Part shown: positions 7,809-8,164 of the stretch, piece by piece
Layout: each line of letters begins with the position of its first letter
Numbering within the stretch: the stretch's first letter is position 1
Source of the DNA: an uncultured Actinomycetes bacterium
Lineage (GTDB): Bacteria > Actinomycetota > Actinomycetes > Mycobacteriales > Nakamurellaceae
Length of the DNA: 8,164 bases
NCBI GenBank assembly: GCA_937926105.1
Contig: CALANS010000106.1
Location: 1 to 8,164, forward strand
Direction: 5' to 3'
Notes under the pieces: generated by a model
Told to the model about the DNA's origin: nothing
The model's database searches: none
Seen by the model: only the letters and a program-made list of their open reading frames with translations
Translations under genes and position numbers: made by a program

Positions 7809-8164
7809 CTCCGATGATGCCTGTGTTGATCTTCCTGCCGGCCGCGGTGGCGGCGTTGCTGCTGGCTGCGCGGGTGCCCGACCGGGCCGCCCTGTGGGCG
7901 TGGCTCGGTACATCGCTTGCCACCGTGGGGATCTCGGTTGGGCTGTGGGCCGCCTACCTGACCGGCGCCCGAAAGGGCGCGGATGGGTTTGCCTTCGAGG
8001 TGAAGGTGCCGTGGATCCCAGGTGTGGGATCCAGCTTTCACGTCGGGGTGGACGGGTTGAGTTTGCCGCTGCTGGCACTGACGGCGGTGGTCTTCACGGC
8101 CTGCGCGGGGTACTCGCTGCGCCAGGGGCAGCGGCCGCGCTCGTATGCGGCGCTGTTCCTGGCG
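7805..8164 (+). CDS. nuoM: NuoM-like antiporter subunit, 3' end beyond window
   Basis: The first 120 residues of an antiporter-like subunit are present. The start GTG 7805 overlaps the nuoL stop (GTGA); ATG 7814 or 7817 are alternatives with no better ribosome site. The sequence shows two N-terminal hydrophobic helices, then WIPGVGSSFHVGVDGLSLPLL, which matches the NuoM/NuoN-type pattern WIPxxxxxFHVGVDGxSLPLL, and the start of the next helix with GYSLRQGQRPRSYAALFL. The catalytic Glu and Lys lie beyond the window, so activity cannot be judged. Gene order (after NuoL) supports NuoM over NuoN. Confidence 0.9.
   Translation, partial: MTPMMPVLIFLPAAVAALLLAARVPDRAALWAWLGTSLATVGISVGLWAAYLTGARKGADGFAFEVKVPWIPGVGSSFHVGVDGLSLPLLALTAVVFTACAGYSLRQGQRPRSYAALFLA
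8012..8033 (+). repeat. Perfect 9-bp inverted repeat in nuoM
   Basis: TGGATCCCA (8012-8020) and TGGGATCCA (8025-8033) are exact reverse complements around the 4-base loop GGTG. It lies in the codons for WIPGVGSS, a conserved NuoM stretch, so coding constraint may explain it. No T-run follows, so it is not a terminator. Confidence 0.6.

Noticed and set aside
6207..8078. Long open frame on the - strand (623 residues)
   Set aside because: It is antisense to nuoL and nuoM, which have clear family motifs. Its composition (Arg, Gly, Gln, His) is typical of a GC shadow.

Overview
The window comes from a very GC-rich genome. Its genes are packed end to end on the + strand and use GTG and ATG starts with 4-base overlaps. 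This points to an actinobacterium; the sequence alone does not let me name a genus.

Layout. Positions 1-2196 hold most of a copper-type P1B ATPase (CopA-like). The window opens just after the metal-binding cysteines of its N-terminal HMA domain. After a 94-base gap, 2291-8164 is one tightly coupled operon of respiratory complex I-like genes in the order nuoA, an unusual NuoB/NuoD-like fusion, nuoH, nuoJ, nuoK, nuoL and nuoM. The last gene is cut by the window edge, and nuoN would be expected next.

The main point is what the complex I cluster lacks. There is no nuoE, nuoF or nuoG (NADH module), no nuoC and no nuoI. The slot between nuoA and nuoH, where nuoB, C and D normally lie, holds a single 475-residue protein. 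Its N-terminus looks like NuoB without any of the four cluster-N2 cysteines. Its C-terminal half looks like NuoD without the quinone-binding His and Tyr motifs. A linker of about 110 residues with 27 histidines, mostly every third residue, joins the two. NuoA has lost the YECG loop motif, and NuoH has lost most of its acidic quinone-side loop. NuoK and NuoL keep their key proton-path residues. NuoJ is Met-rich in TM3 and carries a second His-rich tail.

Interpretation (inference): this is probably a complex I-derived membrane ion-translocating machine that no longer transfers electrons from NADH to quinone through Fe-S clusters. It may bind metal through its His- and Met-rich segments, and the copper ATPase just upstream fits that idea. 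An ion- or metal-coupled transporter, analogous in principle to Mrp or DabAB systems that also reuse NuoL-like subunits, is the most interesting possibility. The sequence does not prove it.
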